A stretch of 64,000 bases of DNA from Leuconostoc rapi. GTDB taxonomy: Bacteria; Bacillota; Bacilli; Lactobacillales; Lactobacillaceae. The stretch spans positions 1-64,000 of the forward strand of contig NZ_JAFBEK010000006.1 of the NCBI RefSeq assembly GCF_016908715.1. Reading direction: 5' to 3'. This document shows positions 55,715 through 64,000 of the stretch, in pieces; the first letter of the stretch is position 1, and the number at the start of each line of letters is the position of its first letter. A model generated the notes under the pieces. The model saw only the letters and a list, made by a program, of their open reading frames with translations. It was not told where the DNA came from and ran no database searches. A program made the position numbers and the translations under genes.

Positions 55715-55744
55715 TAATTATCATTAGTGCATTAATGATAATTA
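55715..55744. repeat. Perfect 12-base inverted repeat upstream of murF
   Basis: TAATTATCATTA (55715-55726) and TAATGATAATTA (55733-55744) with a six-base centre, just after the rlmD stop codon. AT-rich, no T-run, so an operator or a weak terminator of rlmD. Confidence 0.5.
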
Positions 55745-55751
55745 CATTGTA

Positions 55752-57128
55752 TCAAGAATTTTTCTTAAATACTGTAATGCTTTCAATATGTGACGTTTGT
55801 GGGAACTGATCTACTGGTAGAATCGTGCCATTAAGATGATACCCTTGTTCTAAAATTTCAGCTGCATCGCGCGCTAAAGTAACTGGATTACAACTAATGT
55901 AAACCAAACGATCTGGTCCCATATCAACTGTTGCTTGGATGAGTTGACTCGTTAGTCCTCGTCGTGGTGGATCAACAAAAACAACATCTGGTTTAAGCCC
56001 AGCGTCTTGCCAACGTTTAAACTGCTCCGGTGCATCTGCTAAAATATACGTCACGTTTTTGATTTTATTAGCCTTAATATTCAGTTGCGCATCTGCGACA
56101 GCACCTGGCACAACTTCTACACCCAGCACCTGTTTAACCTGATTAGCAACGGTGATGCCAATTGTTCCAATCCCTGAATACGCATCAATAACAACATCAG
56201 TTGTTTTGAGATTAGCCTTCTGAGCAGCTAGCTCATACAATTTCTCTGTCATCTGTGGATTGACTTGATAAAAGGAATTTGGACCAATAACAAAATTATA
56301 CCCCAATAATGTATCATGAATAGCGGATAGTCCCCAAAGCGTTCTATTATTCGGACTTAACAAAACATATTCTTTTTTAGGACTATAATTAAAAATCAAG
56401 CTCGTTAAATCGGGTAACTGTTGACAAATATCAGCGATAATATTTTCTTCAAATTTAATCGTCTCATGATTGGATACGAGTACCACCATTAGCTCATGCG
56501 AGTAAAAACCCCGACGAATCATAATATAACGCATAGCACCTTGCCCAGTATCTGGGTCAAAAGCGCTAATATCGTATTTTTCTAATATATCACGCACCGT
56601 AGTAATAGCCTTGTCAATGTTAGCATCATTCACAAAATAATCTGTCATGGGTACTAACTCATGGCTTCCACGACGATAAAAACCACTTGTTAAATGACCG
56701 CCTTGCCATTTAAGTGGGACAATTGTTTTATTACGGTAATACGACGGTTCATTCATACCAACAGTTGAATCAACGGTGCTCACTATACCACGTTGATCAA
56801 ACAAACGTTGAATTTGCATTTGTTTTAATTCAAGTTGTGCCTGATATTTTAAGTTCACTAGTGGTGCTGTTCCTGCATCGATTAAATATTGACGCTGGCT
56901 ATCTTGGCGTTTATTGGACACATTTAAACGTTCGAGCACTTGAGCATAGCCAGAAAACTTATCAACTTGCGTCACTTCTAATACTATTTTTTCACCTGGA
57001 ATAGCATCTGCTATATATAATGGATATGATGGTGTGATATTCACGATTCCCATGCCATCAATTCGTATATCATTAACTTCTGCCACTATTTTTTCATGTA
57101 GTTTAACTGGAATAATTGTCCGTGCCAT
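55752..57128 (-). CDS. rlmD: 23S rRNA (uracil-C5)-methyltransferase, RlmD/RlmCD type
   Basis: A 458-residue methyltransferase for U747 and/or U1939 of 23S rRNA. Residues 1-65 are a TRAM domain without the iron-sulfur cysteines seen in proteobacterial RlmD. The SAM-binding motif is DAYSGIGTIGI; motif FVDPPRRGL and YISCNPVTLARDAA carry the catalytic Cys. Which uracil is modified cannot be told from sequence, because Gram-positive RlmCD often does both. The start has a weak Shine-Dalgarno. It is transcribed as a single gene between the rpmE2 terminator and murF. Confidence 0.88.
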   Translation of the reverse strand: MARTIIPVKLHEKIVAEVNDIRIDGMGIVNITPSYPLYIADAIPGEKIVLEVTQVDKFSGYAQVLERLNVSNKRQDSQRQYLIDAGTAPLVNLKYQAQLELKQMQIQRLFDQRGIVSTVDSTVGMNEPSYYRNKTIVPLKWQGGHLTSGFYRRGSHELVPMTDYFVNDANIDKAITTVRDILEKYDISAFDPDTGQGAMRYIMIRRGFYSHELMVVLVSNHETIKFEENIIADICQQLPDLTSLIFNYSPKKEYVLLSPNNRTLWGLSAIHDTLLGYNFVIGPNSFYQVNPQMTEKLYELAAQKANLKTTDVVIDAYSGIGTIGITVANQVKQVLGVEVVPGAVADAQLNIKANKIKNVTYILADAPEQFKRWQDAGLKPDVVFVDPPRRGLTSQLIQATVDMGPDRLVYISCNPVTLARDAAEILEQGYHLNGTILPVDQFPQTSHIESITVFKKNS

Positions 57129-57245
57129 AATTTCAATACATATGCAATGGTAAATTTTGTCAATTCATCGGTCTCAACGGGGATAATATAGCATCCACAA
57201 TAACAAATTATTTATCACTTGCGATATTCTCTTTCATTATAATTT

Positions 57246-57280
57246 AACAATAAAAGCGTTCACCAAAGTGAACGCTTTTA
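57246..57280 (-). terminator. Terminator after rpmE2
   Basis: Minus-strand AAAAGCGTTCAC-tttg-GTGAACGCTTTT, a perfect 12-base stem with a four-base loop, followed by ATTG. Confidence 0.85.
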
Positions 57281-57295
57281 TAAAAACGAAGTATA

Positions 57296-57562
57296 TTATT
57301 GTTCTTCGTTGTTTTTGAAGCCAAATCCAGCGAATTTCTTGTTGAACTTGTCGACCGCACCATCTGCTTGCGTAAACTTTTGCTTACCCGTGTAAAATGG
57401 ATGTGAATCTGATGTAATATCCATACGAATAACAGGATATTCTGTACCTTCAAAATCAGTTGTGTCATTTGATGTTACAGTTGAAGCTGACAAAAACTTC
57501 TTACCTGTTGAAGCATCAAGGAAGACGACCTTTTGATATTTTGGATGGATTTCTGCTTGCAT
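57296..57562 (-). CDS. rpmE2: Ribosomal protein bL31, type B
   Basis: An 88-residue type B L31 protein, recognised by [28 protein letters not shown] and [22 protein letters not shown]. It has no cysteine and so lacks the zinc motif of type A L31, as expected for a zinc-independent form. AAGGAGAATTTATT precedes the start. It has a strong promoter. It stands alone between murA and rlmD, with its own terminator. Confidence 0.95.
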   Translation of the reverse strand: MQAEIHPKYQKVVFLDASTGKKFLSASTVTSNDTTDFEGTEYPVIRMDITSDSHPFYTGKQKFTQADGAVDKFNKKFAGFGFKNNEEQ

Positions 57563-57620
57563 AATAAATTCTCCTTAGCGCCCTGATACTTCTGTAACAG
57601 AGTCAGTATATAACTAGTAT

Positions 57621-57649
57621 ATCTTAGCATAACGCATATTAAATTGCAA
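57621..57649 (-). promoter_or_regulatory. rpmE2 promoter
   Basis: Minus-strand -35 TTGCAA (57644-57649), 17-base spacer and -10 TAAGAT (57621-57626), 59 bases upstream of the start codon. Confidence 0.75.
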
Positions 57650-57668
57650 CAACTTCAGAGATACCTAG

Positions 57669-58955
57669 TCATGGCATTAAGTTAATAAGGTCAATGCCCT
57701 CAATTGTAATATCAGCACCTAATGTCGTTAACTTATTTTGAATGCGATCGTAGCCTCTTAAAATATGATCGGCGTCATTAATGATTGTCTTTCCTTCGGC
57801 CATTATAGCTGCAATGATTAAGGCCGCACCTGCTCTAATTTCAGCTGCCTCGACATCTGTTCCAACTAATCTAGGTGAATGATTAACGCGAATGTGGCCT
57901 GGCTTATCAGAATCAATATCCCCACCCATTCTCCTCAATTCTGCAACATGTTTAACACGTTTTGGATAGATTGTATCGTTAATACTACTCTCACCAGAAG
58001 CCATCAACAATAACGGCGTGATTGGTTGTTGTAAATCTGTCGCAAATCCAGGATATGGCATCGTTTTAATATTGACTGGTTTCAGATCATCTGATTTGTA
58101 TACATGAATCGTATCTTCACCGATGTCTAAATTAACACCCATTTCAATCAATTTTGATGTATATGATTCCAAATGTTCTGGGATCACATTTTTAATTGTC
58201 ACACCGTCACCAAATGCAGCTGCCATACTCATGTAAGTACCCGCTTCAATACGATCTGGAATAACAGTATGTGTATTACGCGCTTTAAGACTCGGTACAC
58301 CAGCAATTCGAATCGTATCTGTCCCTGCGCCTCGCACATTGGCACCCATATTATTTAAAAATGTTGCGATATCAATAATTTCTGGTTCACGTGCCGCATT
58401 TTCGATCACTGTTTGACCCTTTGCACGCACAGCGGCCAAAATAATATTAATTGTCGCACCCACAGACACAGTATCTAATGCAATTCGTGCACCTATTAAC
58501 CCATGTTCTGTTGCATCAATATGAATAATATCATTACTTTCAGTAACTGTCGCACCAAGCGCTTCAAATCCCTTGATGTGTTGATCAATAGGACGCCTGC
58601 CTAAATTATCACCACCAGGGAATGTGACGGTTGCACGGTTAAAACGACCCAAAAGCGCACCCATAAAATAATATGAGGCACGTAAGGACTTGATTGCACC
58701 ACTTGGTAAATCACTCTCTGTAATATGTGTTGGATCGATGTCTAGATTACCATTTGCAAAAGTTGACTGCACATTCATTGCGTTCAAAATCAACTGCAAA
58801 TTTTTAACATCCAAAATCTGTGGCACCGTGTCAAATTTGACCGGTGTGTCGGCCAAAATAGCAGCCGGTATTAATGCTACTGTCGAATTTTTTGCGCCAC
58901 CGATTGTGACCTCACCATGGAGGCGTTTGCCACCGCGTACAATTATTTTAGCCAT
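57669..58955 (-). CDS. murA: UDP-GlcNAc 1-carboxyvinyltransferase with Asp at the catalytic Cys position
   Basis: A 428-residue MurA, first committed enzyme of peptidoglycan synthesis. The enolpyruvyl transferase repeats and UDP-GlcNAc residues are present ([24 protein letters not shown] with the general-base Asp, [13 protein letters not shown]). The active loop reads [14 protein letters not shown]: residue 116 is Asp (codon GAT at 58608-58610) where most enzymes have the Cys attacked by fosfomycin. Asp at this site is known from Mycobacterium and Chlamydia and gives natural fosfomycin resistance. It has a near-perfect promoter and follows pheST. Confidence 0.94.
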   Translation of the reverse strand: MAKIIVRGGKRLHGEVTIGGAKNSTVALIPAAILADTPVKFDTVPQILDVKNLQLILNAMNVQSTFANGNLDIDPTHITESDLPSGAIKSLRASYYFMGALLGRFNRATVTFPGGDNLGRRPIDQHIKGFEALGATVTESNDIIHIDATEHGLIGARIALDTVSVGATINIILAAVRAKGQTVIENAAREPEIIDIATFLNNMGANVRGAGTDTIRIAGVPSLKARNTHTVIPDRIEAGTYMSMAAAFGDGVTIKNVIPEHLESYTSKLIEMGVNLDIGEDTIHVYKSDDLKPVNIKTMPYPGFATDLQQPITPLLLMASGESSINDTIYPKRVKHVAELRRMGGDIDSDKPGHIRVNHSPRLVGTDVEAAEIRAGAALIIAAIMAEGKTIINDADHILRGYDRIQNKLTTLGADITIEGIDLINLMP

Positions 58956-58989
58956 GAATTTTCCTTGTAAAAGTTATAGTCCAAATTCA

Positions 58990-59018
58990 ATTATACAGTG
59001 AAAATGGCTGTAACTCAA
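58990..59018 (-). promoter_or_regulatory. murA promoter
   Basis: Minus-strand -35 TTGAGT (59013-59018), 17-base spacer and perfect -10 TATAAT (58990-58995). I see no strong terminator between pheT and this promoter. Confidence 0.8.
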
Positions 59019-59036
59019 ATTAAATTAGAAATTAGA

Positions 59037-61493
59037 TTAACGAATCTCCACATGAAGTTCGTTAATCAAGGCAGTTGTTACCTTTTCAAAATCCGCGTTG
59101 ACCTCTGCTTCTAGCAATGTCCCATCGTTATCTTGATAGGTTAGTGTGTAGGCTAATGACTTTTTCCCAGAAGGTAGTTTATCCCCTTTATAGACATCAA
59201 ATAACTTAATATTGACTAGTTTATCACCCGAGACTTGCGCGATTAGTGATTCAATAGTTGCATGCTTAATATCTGCGTCAACTAATAGCGCGGCATCACG
59301 ACTCATCTGAGGAAAACGTGAAACCTTATGATAGTGTACATCAAGTTCTGAATTAGACATCACAGCAAACAAATTTAACTCAAATCCAAAAACTGACGAT
59401 AACTTTTGAGCTTTAGTAATTAGTGGGTGTATTTGACCAACAAAACCAAGATACACCTCACCAGCATATATATCGGCCGTCTGTCCTGGATGCATGTTAA
59501 CATGACGATCAGTTGCGACATAGGTCACATGATTAACACCTATTTGATTCAAATAGTCTGAGACAATGCCCTTGATATCATAGAAATCAACCGGTCGATC
59601 TGTTTTCAGTGCTTGCCAAGTCGAGTTTGCATAATTACCAGTTAAAATACCAGCAATATGTTCCATTTCAGTGGGTAATTCATTCTTTTCATTTGCTATA
59701 AAAACACGTCCTTGTTCGTAAAGTGCAATATCACGAACAAAGTGATTCACATTATAGGCCACATCTTCAAGCAAACCTGCTAATAAGTTTTGACGTGCAG
59801 TGGTACGATCTGAGCTCATTGGATAGTCTAACGTTAATAGCTTTGCTGTTGTATTTTCAGCAAATTGTTGTGCCTTTTCTGGCGTCGTCAACACATAAGA
59901 AATAGCTTGGTTCAGACCCAGACTTTCCATAATACGCCGGCTAGCACGTATTTGGCGTTGTTGTTGTGTTAATTGACCAGGCGTTGTTGGCCCATATGGC
60001 AATGTCACAGGCAGGTTATCATAACCATACAACCGTGCGATTTCTTCAATGAGATCAGCTGTAATGCCCATATCCGGACGGCGTGCTGGCAAAATTACTT
60101 CAGCATAATCGTCATGCGTTTGATAGTCAAAAGATAGTTGATCTAGAATCGCTGTTATATCACTTAAGGTCAACGCTGTTCCTAGAATTTGATTAACCCG
60201 TTGTGTTGACAGCGCGATTGTCTTAGTTGAGCGCTGAATATTTGACGCTACTACTTGCCCTCTAGCAACCTGTCCACCTGCCAATTCATCTGACAATTGC
60301 GCAGCATGATCTAGTGCTGTCAATGTATTGTCCCAATTGACACCGCGTTCAAAACGTGATGATGCCTCTGAATGTAAGTTGTGACGACGTGCTGTTGCAC
60401 GAACAAGACTAGGATTAAATACTGCACTTTCTAGCACAATGTGTTTAGTTTGTCGGTCAACCTCAGAACTTTTCCCACCCATAACGCCTGCTAACATCAA
60501 AGGCTCGTCAACGGTTGCAATCACAATATCTTCACCTGATCGTAATTGACGTGTTTGCTCATCTAAGGTCACTAATTGCTCATCTTTTTTTGCACGACGA
60601 ATATGTAATTCATGATGCGTTAATTTATCTAAATCAAAAGCGTGTATTGGCTGACCGTACATCAACATCATGTAATTCGTAATGTCAACAATATTATTAA
60701 TTGGTCGCATGCCTGCGTTCCATAATCGCTTTTGTAACCAAAGTGGTGAATCCGTCACTGTCACATTGTTTATCACGCGTAATGCGTATTTAGGTGCTAA
60801 TGAATCATCATCCAATGTAACGGTTACTTGCTCGCTGGCTAAAGACTCATACTCCACCAAATCAAAATCAGGCACCGTGACTTTTTGCTTAAGCATCGCC
60901 CCAAACTCGTAGGCAGTGCCGATCATCGATAACATATCTGCACGATTAGGTGTTAAATCTGTATCTAAAACAGGTTCATTCATTCCCAAAACTACAAGTG
61001 CATCATCCCCTGGTTTAACATGATCTTGTTCAGAAAAAATGTGTATACCATCTTCAAAATTTTTGGGTGCAATCTTGTTGTCAAAACCAATCTCTTGTAA
61101 GGCAACTAACATGCCATAAGAATCTTGACCACGTAATGTTACTTTTTCTAACGTCACCAACTCACCTGTATCATGCTTGATAATATGTGCACCAACGGTT
61201 GCCAAAATCACTAGCTGCCCTTCTGCAATATTAGGTGCCCCCGTAACAACTTGCACGAGATCAGATGTGCCAACATTCACTTGTGCTATCACCATATGAT
61301 CAGAATCAGGATGGGGTTGAACCTGCATAACTTGTGCCACGATAAGACCGTCTTGTCCTTTTGCAATCGTTGTGCTCTCATTAATTTCAACACTCGTTCG
61401 TTCCACTTGCTCTGCTAAATCCGCTACAGCTGCTGGTTCCAAATTAATGGTGTTATTTAGATATTCATTCAGCCATGTCAAACTTGTTTTCAT
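59037..61493 (-). CDS. pheT: Phenylalanine-tRNA ligase beta subunit
   Basis: An 818-residue PheT. The tRNA-binding OB-fold (about 40-150, VAQVMQVQPHPDSDHMVIAQVNVG) is followed by the B3/B4 editing domain, the B5 domain (DMGITADLIEEIARLYGYDNLPV) and the C-terminal anticodon-binding FDX-ACB domain (FPQMSRDAALLVDADIKHATIE). Length is normal. It has no cysteine. It starts two bases after pheS, and both are controlled by the T-box upstream of pheS. The synthetase is an alpha2beta2 heterotetramer. Confidence 0.96.
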   Translation of the reverse strand: MKTSLTWLNEYLNNTINLEPAAVADLAEQVERTSVEINESTTIAKGQDGLIVAQVMQVQPHPDSDHMVIAQVNVGTSDLVQVVTGAPNIAEGQLVILATVGAHIIKHDTGELVTLEKVTLRGQDSYGMLVALQEIGFDNKIAPKNFEDGIHIFSEQDHVKPGDDALVVLGMNEPVLDTDLTPNRADMLSMIGTAYEFGAMLKQKVTVPDFDLVEYESLASEQVTVTLDDDSLAPKYALRVINNVTVTDSPLWLQKRLWNAGMRPINNIVDITNYMMLMYGQPIHAFDLDKLTHHELHIRRAKKDEQLVTLDEQTRQLRSGEDIVIATVDEPLMLAGVMGGKSSEVDRQTKHIVLESAVFNPSLVRATARRHNLHSEASSRFERGVNWDNTLTALDHAAQLSDELAGGQVARGQVVASNIQRSTKTIALSTQRVNQILGTALTLSDITAILDQLSFDYQTHDDYAEVILPARRPDMGITADLIEEIARLYGYDNLPVTLPYGPTTPGQLTQQQRQIRASRRIMESLGLNQAISYVLTTPEKAQQFAENTTAKLLTLDYPMSSDRTTARQNLLAGLLEDVAYNVNHFVRDIALYEQGRVFIANEKNELPTEMEHIAGILTGNYANSTWQALKTDRPVDFYDIKGIVSDYLNQIGVNHVTYVATDRHVNMHPGQTADIYAGEVYLGFVGQIHPLITKAQKLSSVFGFELNLFAVMSNSELDVHYHKVSRFPQMSRDAALLVDADIKHATIESLIAQVSGDKLVNIKLFDVYKGDKLPSGKKSLAYTLTYQDNDGTLLEAEVNADFEKVTTALINELHVEIR

Positions 61494-61495
61494 TT

Positions 61496-62545
61496 TCAGT
61501 TTCCTTTCCGATTAAATTGCGATAAGAATCGTATGTCATTGAGATAGAATTGGCGAATATCATCCACGCCATACTTTAGCATAGCAAACCGGTCTGGTCC
61601 TAAGCCAAAAGCGAAAGCAGAATATTTTTCAGGATCAATGCCATCCATCCTTAACACATTTGGATGTGTCATACCGGCACCCAGCACTTCAATCCATTCA
61701 ATATCTTCTGGTTTCATATCTGGGGTGACTTCATTCCACGAAACGTCAACTTCGACAGAAGGCTCAGTAAATGGAAAATAAGATGGTCTCATACGGATTT
61801 GGTGTTTTTCACCAAACAATGCTTGCATAATCGAAAGTAACGTACCCTTCAAATCAGCCATTGTAATATTTTCACCAACAACCATCCCCTCAACTTGATG
61901 AAACTGATGAGAATGCGTAGCATCATCAGTATCACGACGGTACACTTTCCCAGGTGCAATCATTTTCAAAGGTCCTTTTGAAAAATCATGTTTTTCAAGT
62001 GAACGTGACTGTACGGGTGATGTCTGTGTACGCATTAAGATTTCTGGTGTGATATAAAATGTGTCTTGCATATCGCGTGCTGGATGATCTTTAGGCAAAT
62101 TTTCTCGTTCAAAATTATATTCATCTGTTTCAACTTCTGGTGAATCAACTGTATCATCAATAATTTTAAAACCTAAACCAAGAAAATGTTGTTCAATTTC
62201 ATCAATGATTTGTTGCAAAACATGCGGTTGTCCAACAGCATGTGAGCTGCCAGGTAATGTCACATCAATTGTTTCAGATGCTAATTGTTGATTTAATTTT
62301 GCAACTTCTTCGGCTGCTTTTTTTTCGGCTAACAAATTAGTAATTGTTTGACGTACATCATTACCAATTTCACCAACTGTTTTGCGTTCTTGAGCGGGTA
62401 CATTCTTCATACCCTTAAGTAAGTTTGTTAACTCACCTTTTCTGCCTAACAAACTTACCCGTAATGATTCAATATCTACGCCAACAGTATTAATTCTTTC
62501 AATCGCTGTTGCTTTTAGCGCCGTGAGATCTTCAACTAAGCTCAT
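61496..62545 (-). CDS. pheS: Phenylalanine-tRNA ligase alpha subunit
   Basis: A 349-residue PheS carrying the class II catalytic core. An N-terminal coiled coil (about 1-85) binds tRNA. Motif 2 is RTQTSPVQSRSLE and KVYRRDTDDATHSHQFHQVEG, and motif 3 is GLGPDRFAMLKYGVDDIRQF with the catalytic Arg. AAAGGAAATAATT precedes the start. Its leader is a Phe T-box with specifier TTC, so the pair is induced by uncharged tRNA-Phe. Confidence 0.96.
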   Translation of the reverse strand: MSLVEDLTALKATAIERINTVGVDIESLRVSLLGRKGELTNLLKGMKNVPAQERKTVGEIGNDVRQTITNLLAEKKAAEEVAKLNQQLASETIDVTLPGSSHAVGQPHVLQQIIDEIEQHFLGLGFKIIDDTVDSPEVETDEYNFERENLPKDHPARDMQDTFYITPEILMRTQTSPVQSRSLEKHDFSKGPLKMIAPGKVYRRDTDDATHSHQFHQVEGMVVGENITMADLKGTLLSIMQALFGEKHQIRMRPSYFPFTEPSVEVDVSWNEVTPDMKPEDIEWIEVLGAGMTHPNVLRMDGIDPEKYSAFAFGLGPDRFAMLKYGVDDIRQFYLNDIRFLSQFNRKGN

Positions 62546-62586
62546 AATTATTTCCTTTCAACTCCTGAATATCATGACTAATTCAT

Positions 62587-62814
62587 AAAAAAATCCCATG
62601 CTATCAAAAAGATAACATGGGACGTTAATAACCGTGGTACCACCCAATTTTCTGGTTTACACCAGCTTTAATGACGATAACGTCGTCTGCCGTTGGCAAT
62701 TAAGCCAAACACTCCTGACTGAAATTCTTTGAACGCTTTACTATGATACTTTCACCAAAAATATACCATTCGCTGAATCAAGCATGCAATTACTAGGTCA
62801 TTCTCTGTGCTTAA
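62587..62814 (-). ncRNA. T-box riboswitch of pheST, specifier TTC (Phe)
   Basis: On the minus strand the leader has a stem I region (AAGCACAGAGAATGAC paired with GTCAGGAGTGTTT). The specifier loop shows TTC (62721-62723) followed by A and the lower stem. The T-box GGGTGGTACCACGG (62632-62645) lies further down, with the terminator TCCCATG-x-TATC stem (62594-62622) and a T-run at 62587-62593. Uncharged tRNA-Phe pairs with the TTC and T-box bulge and favours the antiterminator. This accounts for most of the long gap between pheS and the HxlR gene. Confidence 0.9.
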
Positions 62815-62855
62815 AATATATAATTCTAATAATAATCCGTCGTATGCCGTCTATT

Positions 62856-62904
62856 AAAAAACGATACGTTATGACTATACTGTTAGTATATCATGCCCTA
62901 TCGT
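62856..62904 (-). terminator. Terminator after the HxlR gene
   Basis: Minus-strand nested stem: ACGATA / TATCGT, ATGA / TCAT and TATACT / AGTATA around an AAC loop, followed by TTTTTTAAT. It ends the HxlR transcript before the pheST leader. Confidence 0.7.
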
Positions 62905-62921
62905 CTCTGTCTTCAATATTT

Positions 62922-63266
62922 TTATTTTACTGGTTCGCTATTGTTAAATTTATCAGACCACTCATGTATGGCCGCCATCATAGGTCGCATTGCCTCACCA
63001 GCAGGTGTTAGCTTGTATTCAATTAAGCTAGAGTCTTCGTAAGTCACGCGATTAACGATGTTCACTGCTTCTAATTCTTTCAATCGCTCTACTAACACAC
63101 GGTCTGAGCAGACTGGAATTGCACGTGAAATTTCTAAAAAACGCTTAGCCCCACCTATGAGTAGTGTTTCTATAATGAGACCATTCCATTTTCGTCCAAG
63201 AATTTGAAATGTCCTTGTAAAATTTTCGCAAAGTAAATCGTCTGTTTGTTCTGCCAATTTTGCCAT
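62922..63266 (-). CDS. HxlR-family transcriptional regulator
   Basis: A 114-residue winged helix-turn-helix protein of the HxlR family. The conserved block is FQILGRKWNGLIIETLLIGGAKRFLEISRAIPVCSDRVLVERLKELEAVNIVNR, ending with SSLIEYKLTPAGEAMRPMM. Some members sense electrophiles or redox through cysteines; this protein has two (LLCENF and PVCSD), among the few in the window. The start at 63266 has GAGGAC upstream; an extended reading lacks a site. No target gene lies beside it. It is transcribed between the ROK kinase gene and pheS. Confidence 0.88.
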   Translation of the reverse strand: MAKLAEQTDDLLCENFTRTFQILGRKWNGLIIETLLIGGAKRFLEISRAIPVCSDRVLVERLKELEAVNIVNRVTYEDSSLIEYKLTPAGEAMRPMMAAIHEWSDKFNNSEPVK

Positions 63267-63297
63267 ATTTTTTGTCCTCGAAATGATATATACGTTA

Positions 63298-63326
63298 ATA
63301 CTAACACAAAACCGTTCTATGGACAA
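63298..63326 (-). promoter_or_regulatory. HxlR-gene promoter with a small dyad
   Basis: Minus-strand -35 TTGTCC (63321-63326), 17-base spacer and -10 TAGTAT (63298-63303). GTTAGTATTAAC around the -10 is a dyad that could be an autoregulatory site. Confidence 0.5.
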
Positions 63327-63338
63327 AAAGTAAGCAAG

Positions 63339-64000
63339 TTAAATGAGCGTCTTAGCAAGGTAGAAGCAACCCAAGATACCAGCATTATCACCATTTGCTA
63401 CGGGTACAATATAATCGTCTAAATCTGGCACTTCCAAATAATCACTCATTTGCTTAGCAAAGCTTTCACGAATAAGTGGAAACAGGTCTTCTCGATGAGA
63501 AACGCCACCGCCAAATACAATTTTTTCAGGACGCAGGATCATCGTGTAATCTAGTGCAGCTTGTGCCAAATAATAAGCTTCAATCTTCCAAGCTAAGTGG
63601 TCAGCTGGTATTTCTTTAGCGCTCATTTGCCAACGTGCTTCAATCGCTGGTCCAGCAGCCAGTCCTTCTAAACAGTTGTCCCCGTGGAATGGGCAATGAC
63701 CTTCATACGTGTCTTCTGGATGCTTTTGTAGGAAGATATGTCCTGCCTCAGGATGTCCGTAACCACTCACTAGATGACCACCAGAAACAATCCCAGCGCC
63801 CACACCAGTACCAACTGTCAAATAAACCATGTTGTTAACATCTTTTGCAGCGCCGGTTTCAAATTCCGCCCATCCAGCACCGTTAACATCTGTTGTCCAG
63901 AAATAAGGAATATCGCGCCATGCCTTCATACGTCCCAAAAAGTCATAACCTGACCAACCATGCTTAGGTGTAGCTAAGACATAGCCATATGTTTTAGAGT
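63339..64000 (-). CDS. ROK-family fructokinase, 5' end beyond the window
   Basis: A partial gene: about 220 C-terminal residues are in the window and the start lies beyond coordinate 64000. The frame begins SKTYGYVLATPKHGWSGYDFLGRMK, and the ROK zinc-type motif reads GHPEAGHIFLQKHPEDTYEGHCPFHGDNCLEGLAAGPAIEARW. The zinc ligands (His and three Cys-type positions in HCPFHGDNC) are intact. This matches the ScrK/GmuE fructokinase group, which phosphorylates fructose to fructose-6-phosphate. The substrate is inferred from the motif. A glucokinase would lack the zinc-type HCPFHGDNCLEG block. Confidence 0.88.
   Translation of the reverse strand, partial: SKTYGYVLATPKHGWSGYDFLGRMKAWRDIPYFWTTDVNGAGWAEFETGAAKDVNNMVYLTVGTGVGAGIVSGGHLVSGYGHPEAGHIFLQKHPEDTYEGHCPFHGDNCLEGLAAGPAIEARWQMSAKEIPADHLAWKIEAYYLAQAALDYTMILRPEKIVFGGGVSHREDLFPLIRESFAKQMSDYLEVPDLDDYIVPVANGDNAGILGCFYLAKTLI

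Noticed and set aside
57244-57468. A 74-residue frame inside rpmE2
   Set aside because: It is an out-of-frame shadow of rpmE2 and its terminator, with no ribosome site.

Overview
The window looks like chromosomal DNA from a Leuconostoc species, a low-GC, heterofermentative lactic acid bacterium. The best evidence is a D-lactate dehydrogenase (23228-24223) that closely resembles the 331-residue Leuconostoc enzyme as I remember it. A Phe T-box, TTGACA/TATAAT promoters and Lactobacillales-type gene orders agree. I cannot resolve the species. Nearly every gene lies on the minus strand; the exceptions are two small plus-strand genes (2636-2953 and 47738-48019). I see no phage, insertion sequence, CRISPR array, tRNA or rRNA gene. 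The left edge carries two strong tandem promoters pointing out of the window, as found in front of rRNA operons.

Layout: 1-2.4 kb holds a small unknown gene, cvfD, a cyclophilin, rpoZ and gmk. 2.4-5.6 kb holds a plus-strand small gene behind a LexA-like box, an unrecognised two-gene operon with tiny leader ORFs, and a YtxH/DUF948 envelope stress pair. 5.7-12.7 kb holds RNA decay and export genes (rny, smpB, rnr, secG, a SpoU methyltransferase, yidC, acylphosphatase). 12.7-14.6 kb is a two-component system. 14.6-20.8 kb is the conserved ribosome-assembly and NAD operon yqeG-yqeH-yhbY-nadD-yqeK-rsfS-yqeM-tmcAL-yceD. 21-27 kb has an Apf-like secreted protein, an orphan PTS-IIC protein, ldhD, clpP with a CIRCE element, whiA and yvcK. 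27-32.4 kb is uvrB-uvrA behind a second LexA-like box. 32.4-38.3 kb is a lipoteichoic-acid and glycolipid cluster (ltaS, a DUF1797 protein, a flippase-like protein, two glycosyltransferases). 38.4-45.3 kb has a heterodimeric ABC exporter, a MacB-type transporter, a Nudix hydrolase and an HD nucleotidase. 45.5-54.3 kb has yajC, tgt, a MerR regulator opposite a small membrane protein, radC, an MFS exporter, folC, a DEAD-box helicase and a serine hydrolase. 54.3-64 kb has murF, rlmD, rpmE2, murA, pheST under a T-box, an HxlR regulator and a partial ROK fructokinase.

The genes are mostly housekeeping. Three things stand out. First, cysteine is almost absent from the encoded proteins: I count about 29 in roughly 19,600 residues, mostly in zinc sites. 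Sites that normally use cysteine have lost it: MurA has Asp at the catalytic Cys position, Tgt has no cysteine and an altered zinc region, and YidC and YceD lack their usual cysteines. Second, several regulatory sites can be read directly: CIRCE at clpP, two LexA-like boxes, a MerR-type dyad and a Phe T-box. Third, an unrecognised two-gene operon (3013-4487) has a short, apparently coupled ORF before each gene.
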